NCBI GenBank assembly: GCA_945907225.1
Contig: CAMDSN010000047.1
Location: forward strand, 1-9,866
Reading direction: 5' to 3'
DNA from: Flavobacterium psychrophilum
GTDB taxonomy: Bacteria > Bacteroidota > Bacteroidia > Flavobacteriales > Flavobacteriaceae
DNA length: 9,866 nt
Shown: positions 1 to 6,830 of the stretch, one piece after another
Layout of the letters: every line of letters begins with the position of its first letter
Numbering within the stretch: position 1 is the stretch's first letter
Made by a program: the position numbers and the translations under genes
The notes under the pieces: generated by a model
Databases searched by the model: none
What the model saw: only the letters and a program-made list of their open reading frames with translations
What the model was told of the DNA's origin: nothing

Positions 1-200
1 CCTAGTGTTTTTGCTTTTTCAAAAACAAGTTTATCAGTTCTACTTTCATCAAAAATTAATTGCGTAATTCCATATCGATCTCGTAAATCCACCCAAACCA
101 TAAATCCTTTGTCACGAGATTTTTGAACCCAACCCGCAAGTGTTACTTCAGTTTTAATATGAGTACTATTAAGTGCAGCGTTATTATGACTTCTATACAT
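1..200 (-). CDS. aspS: Aspartyl-tRNA synthetase, N-terminal part (3' end outside window)
   Basis: Class II aminoacyl-tRNA synthetase that charges tRNA-Asp with aspartate in the cytoplasm. The 66 complete codons begin [16 protein letters not shown] and continue through [20 protein letters not shown] and [11 protein letters not shown]. This is the characteristic start of bacterial AspS: a short lead followed by the OB-fold anticodon-binding domain, whose GWV and DLRD strands are plainly visible. The ATG at 198-200 is chosen because it gives the conserved MYRSH start. The catalytic domain lies beyond the left edge, so nothing can be said of its active site. The gene points away from the rest of the window and is separated from the next gene by a repeat-bearing gap. 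Recognition is firm from family knowledge; no search was run. Confidence 0.95.
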   Translation of the reverse strand, partial: MYRSHNNAALNSTHIKTEVTLAGWVQKSRDKGFMVWVDLRDRYGITQLIFDESRTDKLVFEKAKTL

Positions 201-215
201 CGAAATATTTTTATG

Positions 216-223
216 CAAAAGTA
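216..223 (-). promoter_or_regulatory. Possible -7 box for aspS
   Basis: The minus strand reads TACTTTTG, an exact match to the Bacteroidota -7 consensus TAnnTTTG, 15 bases before the aspS ATG. This would leave a very short leader. No TTG or TTTG at the expected -33 spacing is visible, and the pattern is weak in such AT-rich DNA, so it remains a suggestion. Confidence 0.3.
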
Positions 224-282
224 AAAAACAAAATCAATAAACTATTGTAAAGCGCCTGTCAAGTTTAATAATTTGTTTTATC

Positions 283-503
283 ATTATAATAACCCTTGGG
301 TGTAATTAATCAAAATCTTTTATTAATAGATTTTTTGCTGGAAATTTATATTCAATTAGAACAAAAATGTCAGTCTGAGCTTGTCGAAGACATTAAAAAG
401 GATACATTTCGATACTTCCTCTGTCAGTACAAGCTGAGCTCAATGTGACAATTTAGTATAAATTGGCTATAAAAAATAATTACACCCAACGGGTTATAAT
501 AAT
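283..503. repeat. MITE-like nested inverted-repeat element
   Basis: This element fills most of the 344-base gap between aspS and the thioredoxin-like gene, and no open frame of note lies in it. The left arm (283-308) and the right arm (477-503, reverse-complemented) match at 25 positions, with one mismatch and one single-base gap. Each arm holds a small palindrome, ACCC-TT-GGGT on the left and ACCC-AAC-GGGT on the right. Inside lies a second, imperfect palindrome at 368-450. Paired ends, about 220 bp length, no coding capacity and an intergenic position fit a miniature inverted-repeat element or a palindromic intergenic repeat. A TTTTA pentamer occurs near both ends (276-280 and 503-507) and could be a target duplication, but this is weak in AT-rich sequence. 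No transposase is nearby, so any mobility would be in trans. The family is not identified. Confidence 0.6.
368..450. repeat. Imperfect inner palindrome
   Basis: Nested inside the 283-503 element. The left arm starts TGTCAGTCTGAGCTTGT (368-384). The right arm ends at 450 and, read on the opposite strand, runs TGTCACAT then TGAGCTCAGCTTGT, so the arms share TGTCA, TGAGC and TTGT, with five extra bases on the right. The TGTCA...TGAGC...TTGTCGAAG pattern resembles a frequent flavobacterial intergenic repeat that I recall but cannot verify here. If transcribed, it could fold into a long bulged hairpin. Confidence 0.5.
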
Positions 504-510
504 TTTAAAG

Positions 511-518
511 TATATTTG
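511..518 (+). promoter_or_regulatory. Possible -7 box for the thioredoxin-like gene
   Basis: TATATTTG matches the Bacteroidota -7 consensus TAnnTTTG and lies 26 bases before the ATG at 545, immediately outside the right end of the inverted-repeat element. No TTG or TTTG is seen at -33, where the element's right arm sits, so the element may have supplied or disrupted the upstream half of this promoter. Motif match only. Confidence 0.3.
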
Positions 519-544
519 ATTTTTAATTTTTAAATCACCTTTCT

Positions 545-1537
545 ATGTTAAAAAGTGTTGCGGTTTTTACGGTTTTTTTATTTTGCCTCTCAAGTCTTGC
601 TCAAACCACGATTGATTTTCAAGTAAATATCATGAATAGAAAAAGTGATTTGGTTCAATTAAAAAATAATGGAAATTTAATTAAAGAGCTAAAGATGAAC
701 CCCGATGGGTTTTTTCAAGATAAATTTTCTGTTGAGGAGGGTATATACCAATTGTTTAATGGACAAGACTATGCATTGTTGTTTTTAAAAAATGGCTACG
801 ATTTAAAAATGACGGTAGACGCCACAAATTTTGATAAAACGACACGTTTTGAGGGCTTAGGCGCTAACGAAAATAATTATTTACATGCTGGTATTAAAGC
901 GTTAAAGAATTTGGACATTGAATATTGGTTGTCTTTGGACGCCGTTGCTTTTAATGAAACGTTAACTTCACAAAAAACAGCGGACTTATTGGCCTTAGAA
1001 AAAGCAAAATTAGATCCTTCTTTTGCTAAAATGTTCAATATGATATTAGAATCAAATTCAGCTGCGCTAGAGAAATATTACATTCAAATGTCAGAAAGCA
1101 AAAAAATGAATAATTCTATAGCTCCAAATTTTGATTATGAGAATGCAAAAGGCGGTAAAACATCACTTGAGAGTATGAAAGGCAAATATGTTTACATAGA
1201 TGTTTGGGCAACTTGGTGCGGACCGTGTCGTGCTGAAATCCCGTCTTTAAAAGCAATTGAAGAAAAGTTTCACGACAAGAATATTGCTTTTGTAAGCATA
1301 TCTGTTGACGAAAATAAAGACCATGAGAAATGGTTAACTTTTGTAAATGAGAAGCAACTAGGCGGAATTCAATTGTTTGCTGATAATAACTGGGCCTCTG
1401 ATTTTATAAAAGCTTTTAATATAAATTCGATTCCGAGATTTATTCTGATAGACCCATCGGGGAATGTTATAGATTCAAATGCATCTAGGCCTTCAGACCC
1501 AAGATTAGAATCTAAGCTAAGAACTTTACTGCCATAG
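545..1537 (+). CDS. Secreted TlpA-type thiol-disulfide oxidoreductase
   Basis: Predicted periplasmic thioredoxin-fold protein of 330 aa. Residues 1-20 form a Sec signal peptide ending SSLAQ. C14 is preceded by Phe rather than a small residue, so it is not a lipobox and the protein should be soluble. Residues about 22-115 look like the beta-rich N-terminal domain (DUF4369-like) often fused to TlpA domains in Bacteroidota, with F-x-G-x-G-A-x-E-N-N-Y-L near 102-113. A helical linker follows. From about 195 comes the TlpA/AhpC-TSA thioredoxin domain: redox site WATWCGPCRAE with C225 and C228, SISVDEN, and the cis-proline loop SIPRF with P297. All key thioredoxin residues are present. The likely role is reduction or isomerisation of exported disulfide proteins, with electrons from a DsbD/CcdA-type partner not seen here. 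The start is the ATG giving the signal peptide; no Shine-Dalgarno site is visible. The specific substrate is unknown. Confidence 0.88.
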   Translation: MLKSVAVFTVFLFCLSSLAQTTIDFQVNIMNRKSDLVQLKNNGNLIKELKMNPDGFFQDKFSVEEGIYQLFNGQDYALLFLKNGYDLKMTVDATNFDKTTRFEGLGANENNYLHAGIKALKNLDIEYWLSLDAVAFNETLTSQKTADLLALEKAKLDPSFAKMFNMILESNSAALEKYYIQMSESKKMNNSIAPNFDYENAKGGKTSLESMKGKYVYIDVWATWCGPCRAEIPSLKAIEEKFHDKNIAFVSISVDENKDHEKWLTFVNEKQLGGIQLFADNNWASDFIKAFNINSIPRFILIDPSGNVIDSNASRPSDPRLESKLRTLLP

Positions 1538-1567
1538 TCCCATAAGAAATCTTTTTTTGTGAGTTCA

Positions 1568-1594
1568 AAATCTATTATTTTAAAAGATAGATTT
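1568..1594 (+). terminator. Possible weak hairpin terminator
   Basis: AAATCTAT (1568-1575) and ATAGATTT (1587-1594) form an 8-bp stem with an 11-base loop, followed by ATTATTTTTCC. It lies 30 bases after the stop of the thioredoxin-like gene, a sensible place for a terminator. The stem is AT-rich and the T-tract is interrupted, so termination may be weak. Confidence 0.35.
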
Positions 1595-1658
1595 ATTATT
1601 TTTCCTTCCAATGTTATGAAATTGTTAAGTAAAAGTTTTTTTATTGTAAAATAATTTA

Positions 1659-1666
1659 TATGTTTG
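1659..1666 (+). promoter_or_regulatory. Possible -7 box for the MORN-like gene
   Basis: TATGTTTG matches TAnnTTTG, 33 bases before the ATG at 1700. Only a T-run lies at the -33 position, with no clear TTG. If real, it argues against the upstream in-frame TTG at 1664, which lies inside this box, and supports the ATG at 1700. Confidence 0.35.
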
Positions 1667-1699
1667 TTAAATAATTATAAATTCTTAAACCCAATAAGT

Positions 1700-2044
1700 A
1701 TGAAAAAGACAATGATTTTAGGGGCATTAGTAATGACATTATTTACTTTTGCACAGGCGGCGAAACCAGTTTTAGAACAAAGTGGGAGTTTAGTAAAAGC
1801 AACATATTATCACGACAATGGTCAAATTCAGCAGCAAGGTTTCTTTAAAGACGGGAAATTAGAAGGAAGCTGGGTCACTTTTGATAGTAACGGAAACAAA
1901 AAATCTATTGGAGAGTACACCAAAGGGGAAAAAACAGGTAAATGGTTTTTTTGGAATGACAAATCCCTAAGTGAAGTAGATTATTCTCAAAGCAGAGTTG
2001 CCAATGTTAAATCATGGAAACAAGATGCTATTGCAAAAAACTAA
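1700..2044 (+). CDS. Small secreted protein with MORN-like (MORN_2/YwqK-type) repeats
   Basis: This 114-aa protein starts with a signal peptide, MKKTMILGALVMTLFTFAQA, probably cut after residue 20. The mature part has two clear repeats, Y-x-x-x-G-x-x-x-x-x-G-x-[FY]-K-x-G-[KE]-x-x-G-x-W, at about 36-61 and 61-85, followed by a degenerate third. This is the MORN_2 pattern seen in proteins often labelled YwqK-family antitoxin. I see no toxin partner here, so that label should not be read as function. MORN-like repeats form short beta hairpins; the role of these small exported versions is unknown. The start at 1700 is chosen because it gives a clean signal peptide, whereas the frame can be extended to a TTG at 1664 that would add 12 residues before it. 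The gene converges on the efflux operon and shares its terminator. Confidence 0.8.
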   Translation: MKKTMILGALVMTLFTFAQAAKPVLEQSGSLVKATYYHDNGQIQQQGFFKDGKLEGSWVTFDSNGNKKSIGEYTKGEKTGKWFFWNDKSLSEVDYSQSRVANVKSWKQDAIAKN

Positions 2045-2057
2045 TGATTACATTTAA

Positions 2058-2098
2058 AAAACAATAAAGGGAACTCATTGAGTTCCCTTTATTGTTTT
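2058..2098. terminator. Strong bidirectional intrinsic terminator
   Basis: A perfect 19-bp stem (2058-2076 with 2080-2098) closes a 3-base ATT loop. It has a GGGAACTC core, with A-runs on the left flank and T-runs on the right, so it works as an A-stem-U terminator in both directions. It starts 13 bases after the stop codon of the MORN-like gene. On its other side it overlaps the TAA of the RND permease gene (2097-2099), so that gene's last codon sits in the stem. It should end both convergent transcripts. Confidence 0.92.
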
Positions 2099-5000
2099 AT
2101 GACATTATTTTTTTGTCACGGATCCAATATTTGGTTCGTTTTACTAAATAGAACATTACAGGAACCATCACGAGTGTTAACACTGTTGCATATGTCAACC
2201 CAAAAATAATGGTCCATGCTAGTGGAGACCAAAAGATAACGTTATCACCTCCCATATATAAATGTGGGTTCAAGTCCGTAATTAGTCCGAAAAAGTCAAA
2301 GTTTAATCCGATAGCTAAAGGGATTAATCCCAATACAGCAGTTAATGCGGTCAATAAAACGGGGCGTAACCTAGATTTTCCACTTTCAATAATTATTTCT
2401 TTTATTTCATCAAGAGACAAATCATTGTGAGATTGCACGCCCTTATCAAGAACTTTTCTGTCTAAAAGCAGAATGAAGAAATCCATTAAGACAATTCCAT
2501 TCTTAACAACAATTCCTGCCAAAGAAATTATTCCCATCATAGTCATGAGTATAACAAAATCCATGTTTGCGATTACATATCCATAGAATACACCGCTGAA
2601 ACTAAGTAAAACAGTAAATAAAATCACTATGGATTTAGAGACAGAATTAAATTGCAACACGATTATCAGGGTAATTCCAGCCAAGGCTAAAAATAATGCA
2701 TACATAAGGAAACTTTGATTTTTACCTTGTTCTTCTTGAACGCCAGAAAAGGAGTAACTAACTCCGTTAGCTATTTTATACCCGTTCAATTCAGTGCTAA
2801 TTTGTTTTGTGATTTCGTCACCATTATATCCTGTTAAAACATTGGAATAAATGGTCAGTATTCGTTTATAGTTTTTCCTTTTAATTTGGTTGTAAGTTTT
2901 GCTCTTCTTGGTTTCTGAAACCGCAGATATAGGAACTTGAACGATTTGTCCATTATTCATATTTCTGAAAGTAAGTGATTGGTTAAAAAGGATATTTTCA
3001 TTTTTTCGTTGGTCATCTTGCATTCTAACTACAATATTATAATCATCATCACCTTCTTTAAATGTTGAAATTTCTTGGCCATAGACAGACCGTCTTAGGT
3101 TGAATCCCAATTGTCCCGTAGACACTCCTATACTTCCGGCATTAACGCGGTCTACTTTTACTTCAAGTTCCGGACTTTCTTTATTAACATCTATGTTTAA
3201 TTTTTCGATTCCAGGGATGTTTTTTGAATCAACAAAAGCAATGATTTTGTCGGCTTCTTTTAGCATTAATTCATAATCGCTACCTGATAGTTGAATACTA
3301 ATCGGATAACCTGCTGGTGGCCCGTTTGAATCTTTTTCTACTGTAACATTTGCTCCTGCAATACCTTTTACTTTGGCTCTTATTTCTTCTAATACATCAG
3401 AAGTATTTATCCCATTTCTAAATTTAAATTCGGAGAAGTTAACGGTTACTTTTCCTTTAAACGGAGTTTCAGAAGCAGAACCTGCATCTACATTTGGATT
3501 TCCAGCACCAACACCCACTTGAGATACAATGGATTCAGCTAAGAAGTCATCTTTAGTTTCTGGATCAGTATATTTTTTTAAAATAGTGATTACTTGGTTT
3601 TCTACAAATGTGGTAGCCTTGTTTGTTTTTTTGATATCAGTTCCTTGTGGATATTCGATATAAACAATTACTTGATTTGGAATATTATCAGGGAAAAACA
3701 ATACTTTTCTTGGAAAAATACCTAATAATATGAAGGAAAAAAACAGCATTGCAATTATAGTTCCTAACGCAATCCATGAATTTTTCCCCGTTAGTATTTT
3801 TCGTAAAAAACTTTGATATTTAACTTCCATTTTTGGAAAGAAACTATTTTGAAAATCTTGTGTCCACTGGTAAATCTTAATTTTATACAGCCACATTAGT
3901 CCGAGAGAGATAATAGCTAAATGGCCAATTGCTTTTGCAAAAGTTGAATCATAAATATTTCCAATTAGAACAAATAGTACCCCAATAATGGTGAAAATAA
4001 TTGAGTAGTTTTTCGCCGATTTTTTACTCACATTTTTATCTTCAATAGCCATAGATCCACCTGTCATTGCTGCATTTACAACCAGTGCAACAAATAGTGA
4101 TGCGCTTAGTGTAATTGTTAGCGTTATGGGGAAGTATTTCATGAATTTTCCCATAGTCCCGGGCCAAAGGGCAAAGGGCAAAAAAGCCATTAATGTTGTG
4201 GCAGTTGATGATATCACTGGCCAAGCAATTTCTCCAATTCCAATTTTGGATGCTTGTATACGATTCATCCCTTTCTTCATATTAGCAAAAACATTGTCAA
4301 CAACCACAATTCCATCATCTACAAGCATGCCCAGACCCATTACAAGACCAAATAAAACCATAGTATTTAAAGTTAGTCCAAAGGCAGATAGAATTGTGAA
4401 TGCCATCATCATTGAAAGTGGTATTGCAGCACCTACAAATAATGAATTGCGCAAACCCATCGTGAACATTAACACAATCATTACTAGCACAATTCCAAAA
4501 ATAATATGGTTAGACAATTCGTCTACTTGATGTTCTACACGTGATGATTGGTCATTGGTAAGATTCACTATTAAGTCAGAGGGCAAATAATTTTCTTGGG
4601 CTAATTTTATTTTTTCTTTAACTTGATCAATAGCTGAGATCATGTTTTGCCCGGATCTTTTTTTAACGTTTAACATTACTACCTCAGTGCCTTTCTCACG
4701 AGCGTAGGTTGTTTTTTCTTTTTCTTTAAACGAAATGGTTGCAATATCTTTTAGGTATACCGATCCATTAAAATGTTTAACGATTATATCTTCAAGTTCT
4801 TTAGGATCTTTAATTTCACCAATTATTCGAATATTATTTCTAGATCCTTGCGAAATTAAGTTCCCCCCCGAAAGCGTCATATTTTCATATTTGACTGCAT
4901 TTTGAATGTCGTCGAATGAAACTTGTGCGGCTGTCATTTTGAAGATGTCAATTGCAATTTCAACTTCCTTGTCATCAACACCCAAAATATCTACTTTTTT

Positions 5001-5549
5001 AACTTCCGAAATTTCTTCTATATCATCTTGTAGTTTTTTTCCATAGTCCTTCAGTTGTTGCGTCGTATAATTCCCTTTTATATTTATATTCAAAATAGGC
5101 ACTTCCTCTGAAATATTCAACTCAAATACACTTGGTTCTACCTTACTGCCGTTATCTAAATTGGGCCAGTCAGTATCTGCTTTAACCAGATCAACCTTAT
5201 CCTTAATTTTAACTTTTGCTTCTTCAATCCCAATTTTATCGGCAAATTCTACGATTATCATTCCATAATCTTGAAAAGAACTAGCGGTTATTTTTTCTAC
5301 TCCACTAATATTTTTTATTTGCTTCTCTAACGGTTTCACAATCAATTTTTCAACATCTTCGGCTGAATTTCCTGGGAAAACGGAAGAGATATAGACTTTA
5401 TTTTCGATAATTTCAGGGAAGTCCTCACGAGGCATAGATGTGTAGGCAATTAAGCCAGTAACAACTATTAAAAGCGTAAAAATATAAACGGTAACCCGGT
5501 TATCAATTGCCCAACTTGAAATACCAAATTCTTTATTTTTATGGCTCAT
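2097..5549 (-). CDS. RND-family efflux permease (AcrB-like inner-membrane antiporter)
   Basis: The 1150-aa proton-driven inner-membrane pump of the tripartite system. TM1 is at about 19-39, followed by the first periplasmic porter region with F58-P59-G60. TM2-TM6 lie at about 346-497, and TM4 carries the adjacent aspartates D411-D412 in GMLVDDGIVVVDN, equivalent to the AcrB proton-relay pair. TM7 is near 592-613, the second porter region spans about 620-940, and TM8-TM12 lie at 947-1134, with K1016 in TM10 (VVKNGIVLMDF) as the relay lysine. The Asp-Asp pair fits hydrophobe/amphiphile (HAE-like) pumps rather than CzcA-type metal pumps. It is about 100 residues longer than AcrB (about 1049), with two extra hydrophobic segments at 515-531 and 540-556 between TM6 and TM7 and a longer TM11-TM12 loop. 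It is the last gene of the operon, 69 bases after the adaptor gene. The substrate is unknown. Confidence 0.95.
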   Translation of the reverse strand: MSHKNKEFGISSWAIDNRVTVYIFTLLIVVTGLIAYTSMPREDFPEIIENKVYISSVFPGNSAEDVEKLIVKPLEKQIKNISGVEKITASSFQDYGMIIVEFADKIGIEEAKVKIKDKVDLVKADTDWPNLDNGSKVEPSVFELNISEEVPILNINIKGNYTTQQLKDYGKKLQDDIEEISEVKKVDILGVDDKEVEIAIDIFKMTAAQVSFDDIQNAVKYENMTLSGGNLISQGSRNNIRIIGEIKDPKELEDIIVKHFNGSVYLKDIATISFKEKEKTTYAREKGTEVVMLNVKKRSGQNMISAIDQVKEKIKLAQENYLPSDLIVNLTNDQSSRVEHQVDELSNHIIFGIVLVMIVLMFTMGLRNSLFVGAAIPLSMMMAFTILSAFGLTLNTMVLFGLVMGLGMLVDDGIVVVDNVFANMKKGMNRIQASKIGIGEIAWPVISSTATTLMAFLPFALWPGTMGKFMKYFPITLTITLSASLFVALVVNAAMTGGSMAIEDKNVSKKSAKNYSIIFTIIGVLFVLIGNIYDSTFAKAIGHLAIISLGLMWLYKIKIYQWTQDFQNSFFPKMEVKYQSFLRKILTGKNSWIALGTIIAMLFFSFILLGIFPRKVLFFPDNIPNQVIVYIEYPQGTDIKKTNKATTFVENQVITILKKYTDPETKDDFLAESIVSQVGVGAGNPNVDAGSASETPFKGKVTVNFSEFKFRNGINTSDVLEEIRAKVKGIAGANVTVEKDSNGPPAGYPISIQLSGSDYELMLKEADKIIAFVDSKNIPGIEKLNIDVNKESPELEVKVDRVNAGSIGVSTGQLGFNLRRSVYGQEISTFKEGDDDYNIVVRMQDDQRKNENILFNQSLTFRNMNNGQIVQVPISAVSETKKSKTYNQIKRKNYKRILTIYSNVLTGYNGDEITKQISTELNGYKIANGVSYSFSGVQEEQGKNQSFLMYALFLALAGITLIIVLQFNSVSKSIVILFTVLLSFSGVFYGYVIANMDFVILMTMMGIISLAGIVVKNGIVLMDFFILLLDRKVLDKGVQSHNDLSLDEIKEIIIESGKSRLRPVLLTALTAVLGLIPLAIGLNFDFFGLITDLNPHLYMGGDNVIFWSPLAWTIIFGLTYATVLTLVMVPVMFYLVKRTKYWIRDKKIMS

Positions 5550-5618
5550 GTTTTATTTTTTAGGATTTAAAGTACCAGTTTTATGGAGTTTATTATAATG
5601 AGAATGCTTTAAACTAAT

Positions 5619-6761
5619 TTAGAAATTAAGTTTCATCCCTTCTGAAATACTATTTACACCTTCAGTAACAACAATATCTTTTGCGCTAATGCCACTTAAA
5701 ACTTCTGTAACATTATCAGATGACTTTCCGGTAGTAATAACCACTTTTTTTGCGACCCCAGTTTTTCCATTACTGTTTACAACTACATACACATATTGAT
5801 TGCTATCACCATCTTCTTGAATTATTCCCGAAGGAACTACGATAGCTTTTTTGTTTACATAGTCTGTTATTTTTAACTTAGCCACTTGATTTGGTCTCAA
5901 TAAGTTATCCGGATTTGGAACACTCACCTCAATACCAAAAGACCTATTGTTTGGATTAATGTAGTTGCCAACTTGCCTTACTTTCCCATCGTATGATTTT
6001 CCTATAGAAATTAGGTCAACTGAAACGTCATCACCTAATTTTAGTTTGCCTACATACGTTTCAGGGACAGTTGTTGAGACATACATTTTCCCTAAATTCA
6101 CAATTCGCATTAATCCCGTTGGACTTGGCGCAATAACCTGACCTTTTTCTACAAATATTTCATCAATTGTTCCGCTAAATGGTGCTTTAATAATTGTTTT
6201 TGCTATTTGAGCATTGATTTGTGCAACTGCTTTTTGAGCAGAAATCATTTGTGTTTGCGCTTGTAAATATTGAATTTCAGAACCAATTTTTTGTGTCCAT
6301 AGATTTTTTTGTCTTTCAAATGTGGTTTTAGCCAAACTATATTGATTTTGTGCACTTGCTAATTGTTGACTCATTCCAGCATCATCTACCCTTCCTAAAA
6401 TTTGCCCTCTCGATACGCGATCACCAGTTTTGACTGACAGAGCAGTTAATGTTCCACTAAATTCAGGCTGTATTAAAATATTTTCTTTCGTGTTAACATT
6501 TCCTTGAATTGCAATATAATGAGTAAATAGGGTGTCATTTATTGTAAGCACTGATACTAATGCTTCATCTTTCTTTATATTTAATCTTGCCAAAGCATTT
6601 TCAATTTTTGAGATGTCTGCCTGAAGTGCTGCTTTCTTTTCATTCAATCCCTTTATATTTTTTTCACTAACAAGTTCATCTACAGTCTCATTTTTTGATC
6701 CGTTGGAACAAGAAATCAAAATTAATGATAGCACAATACATTGAATCATTTTTTTGGTCAT
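5619..6761 (-). CDS. Periplasmic adaptor (membrane fusion) lipoprotein of RND pump
   Basis: Links the RND permease to the outer-membrane channel. From the ATG at 6761 the protein is 380 aa and begins with a lipoprotein signal, with lipobox L15-I16-S17-C18, so C18 should be lipidated. The following residues (SNGSK) lack a clear acidic surface-export signal, fitting a periplasm-facing lipoprotein. A short predicted coiled coil (about 26-64) precedes the split lipoyl domain (86-128 and 190-213, with IKAPFSGTI), which surrounds an alpha-hairpin (about 129-188). The beta-barrel domain (about 216-300) and the membrane-proximal domain (about 301-380) follow, the HlyD/AcrA order. The frame also opens at an ATG at 6824 (401 aa), but that would put about 21 extra residues before the signal peptide, so 6761 is preferred. 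It starts 69 bases after tolC and ends 69 bases before the permease gene. Confidence 0.93.
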   Translation of the reverse strand: MTKKMIQCIVLSLILISCSNGSKNETVDELVSEKNIKGLNEKKAALQADISKIENALARLNIKKDEALVSVLTINDTLFTHYIAIQGNVNTKENILIQPEFSGTLTALSVKTGDRVSRGQILGRVDDAGMSQQLASAQNQYSLAKTTFERQKNLWTQKIGSEIQYLQAQTQMISAQKAVAQINAQIAKTIIKAPFSGTIDEIFVEKGQVIAPSPTGLMRIVNLGKMYVSTTVPETYVGKLKLGDDVSVDLISIGKSYDGKVRQVGNYINPNNRSFGIEVSVPNPDNLLRPNQVAKLKITDYVNKKAIVVPSGIIQEDGDSNQYVYVVVNSNGKTGVAKKVVITTGKSSDNVTEVLSGISAKDIVVTEGVNSISEGMKLNF

Positions 6762-6830
6762 TAGGCAAGAAGTCTCTTTATTATTTAAACTTTTGTAATT
6801 TGGATTCGTTATTTTGAATTTCATATGAGT

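Noticed and set aside
1369..1611. 80-codon open frame antisense to the 3' end of the thioredoxin-like gene
   Set aside because: Mostly overlaps a well-supported gene on the other strand, shows no recognisable domain or start signal, and is explained by AT-rich composition.
1664..1699. Upstream TTG extension of the MORN-like gene
   Set aside because: It adds 12 residues before a clean signal peptide and lies within a possible promoter box; the ATG at 1700 is better.
4126..4530. 134-codon + strand open frame inside the RND permease gene
   Set aside because: Antisense to the highly conserved TM3-TM5 region of the permease; its composition mirrors the opposite strand and no family is recognised.
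2097..5549. Heavy-metal (CzcA-type) efflux assignment
   Set aside because: TM4 carries the adjacent Asp-Asp pair typical of HAE-type pumps, and no metal-binding His/Met clusters or metal-resistance neighbours are present.
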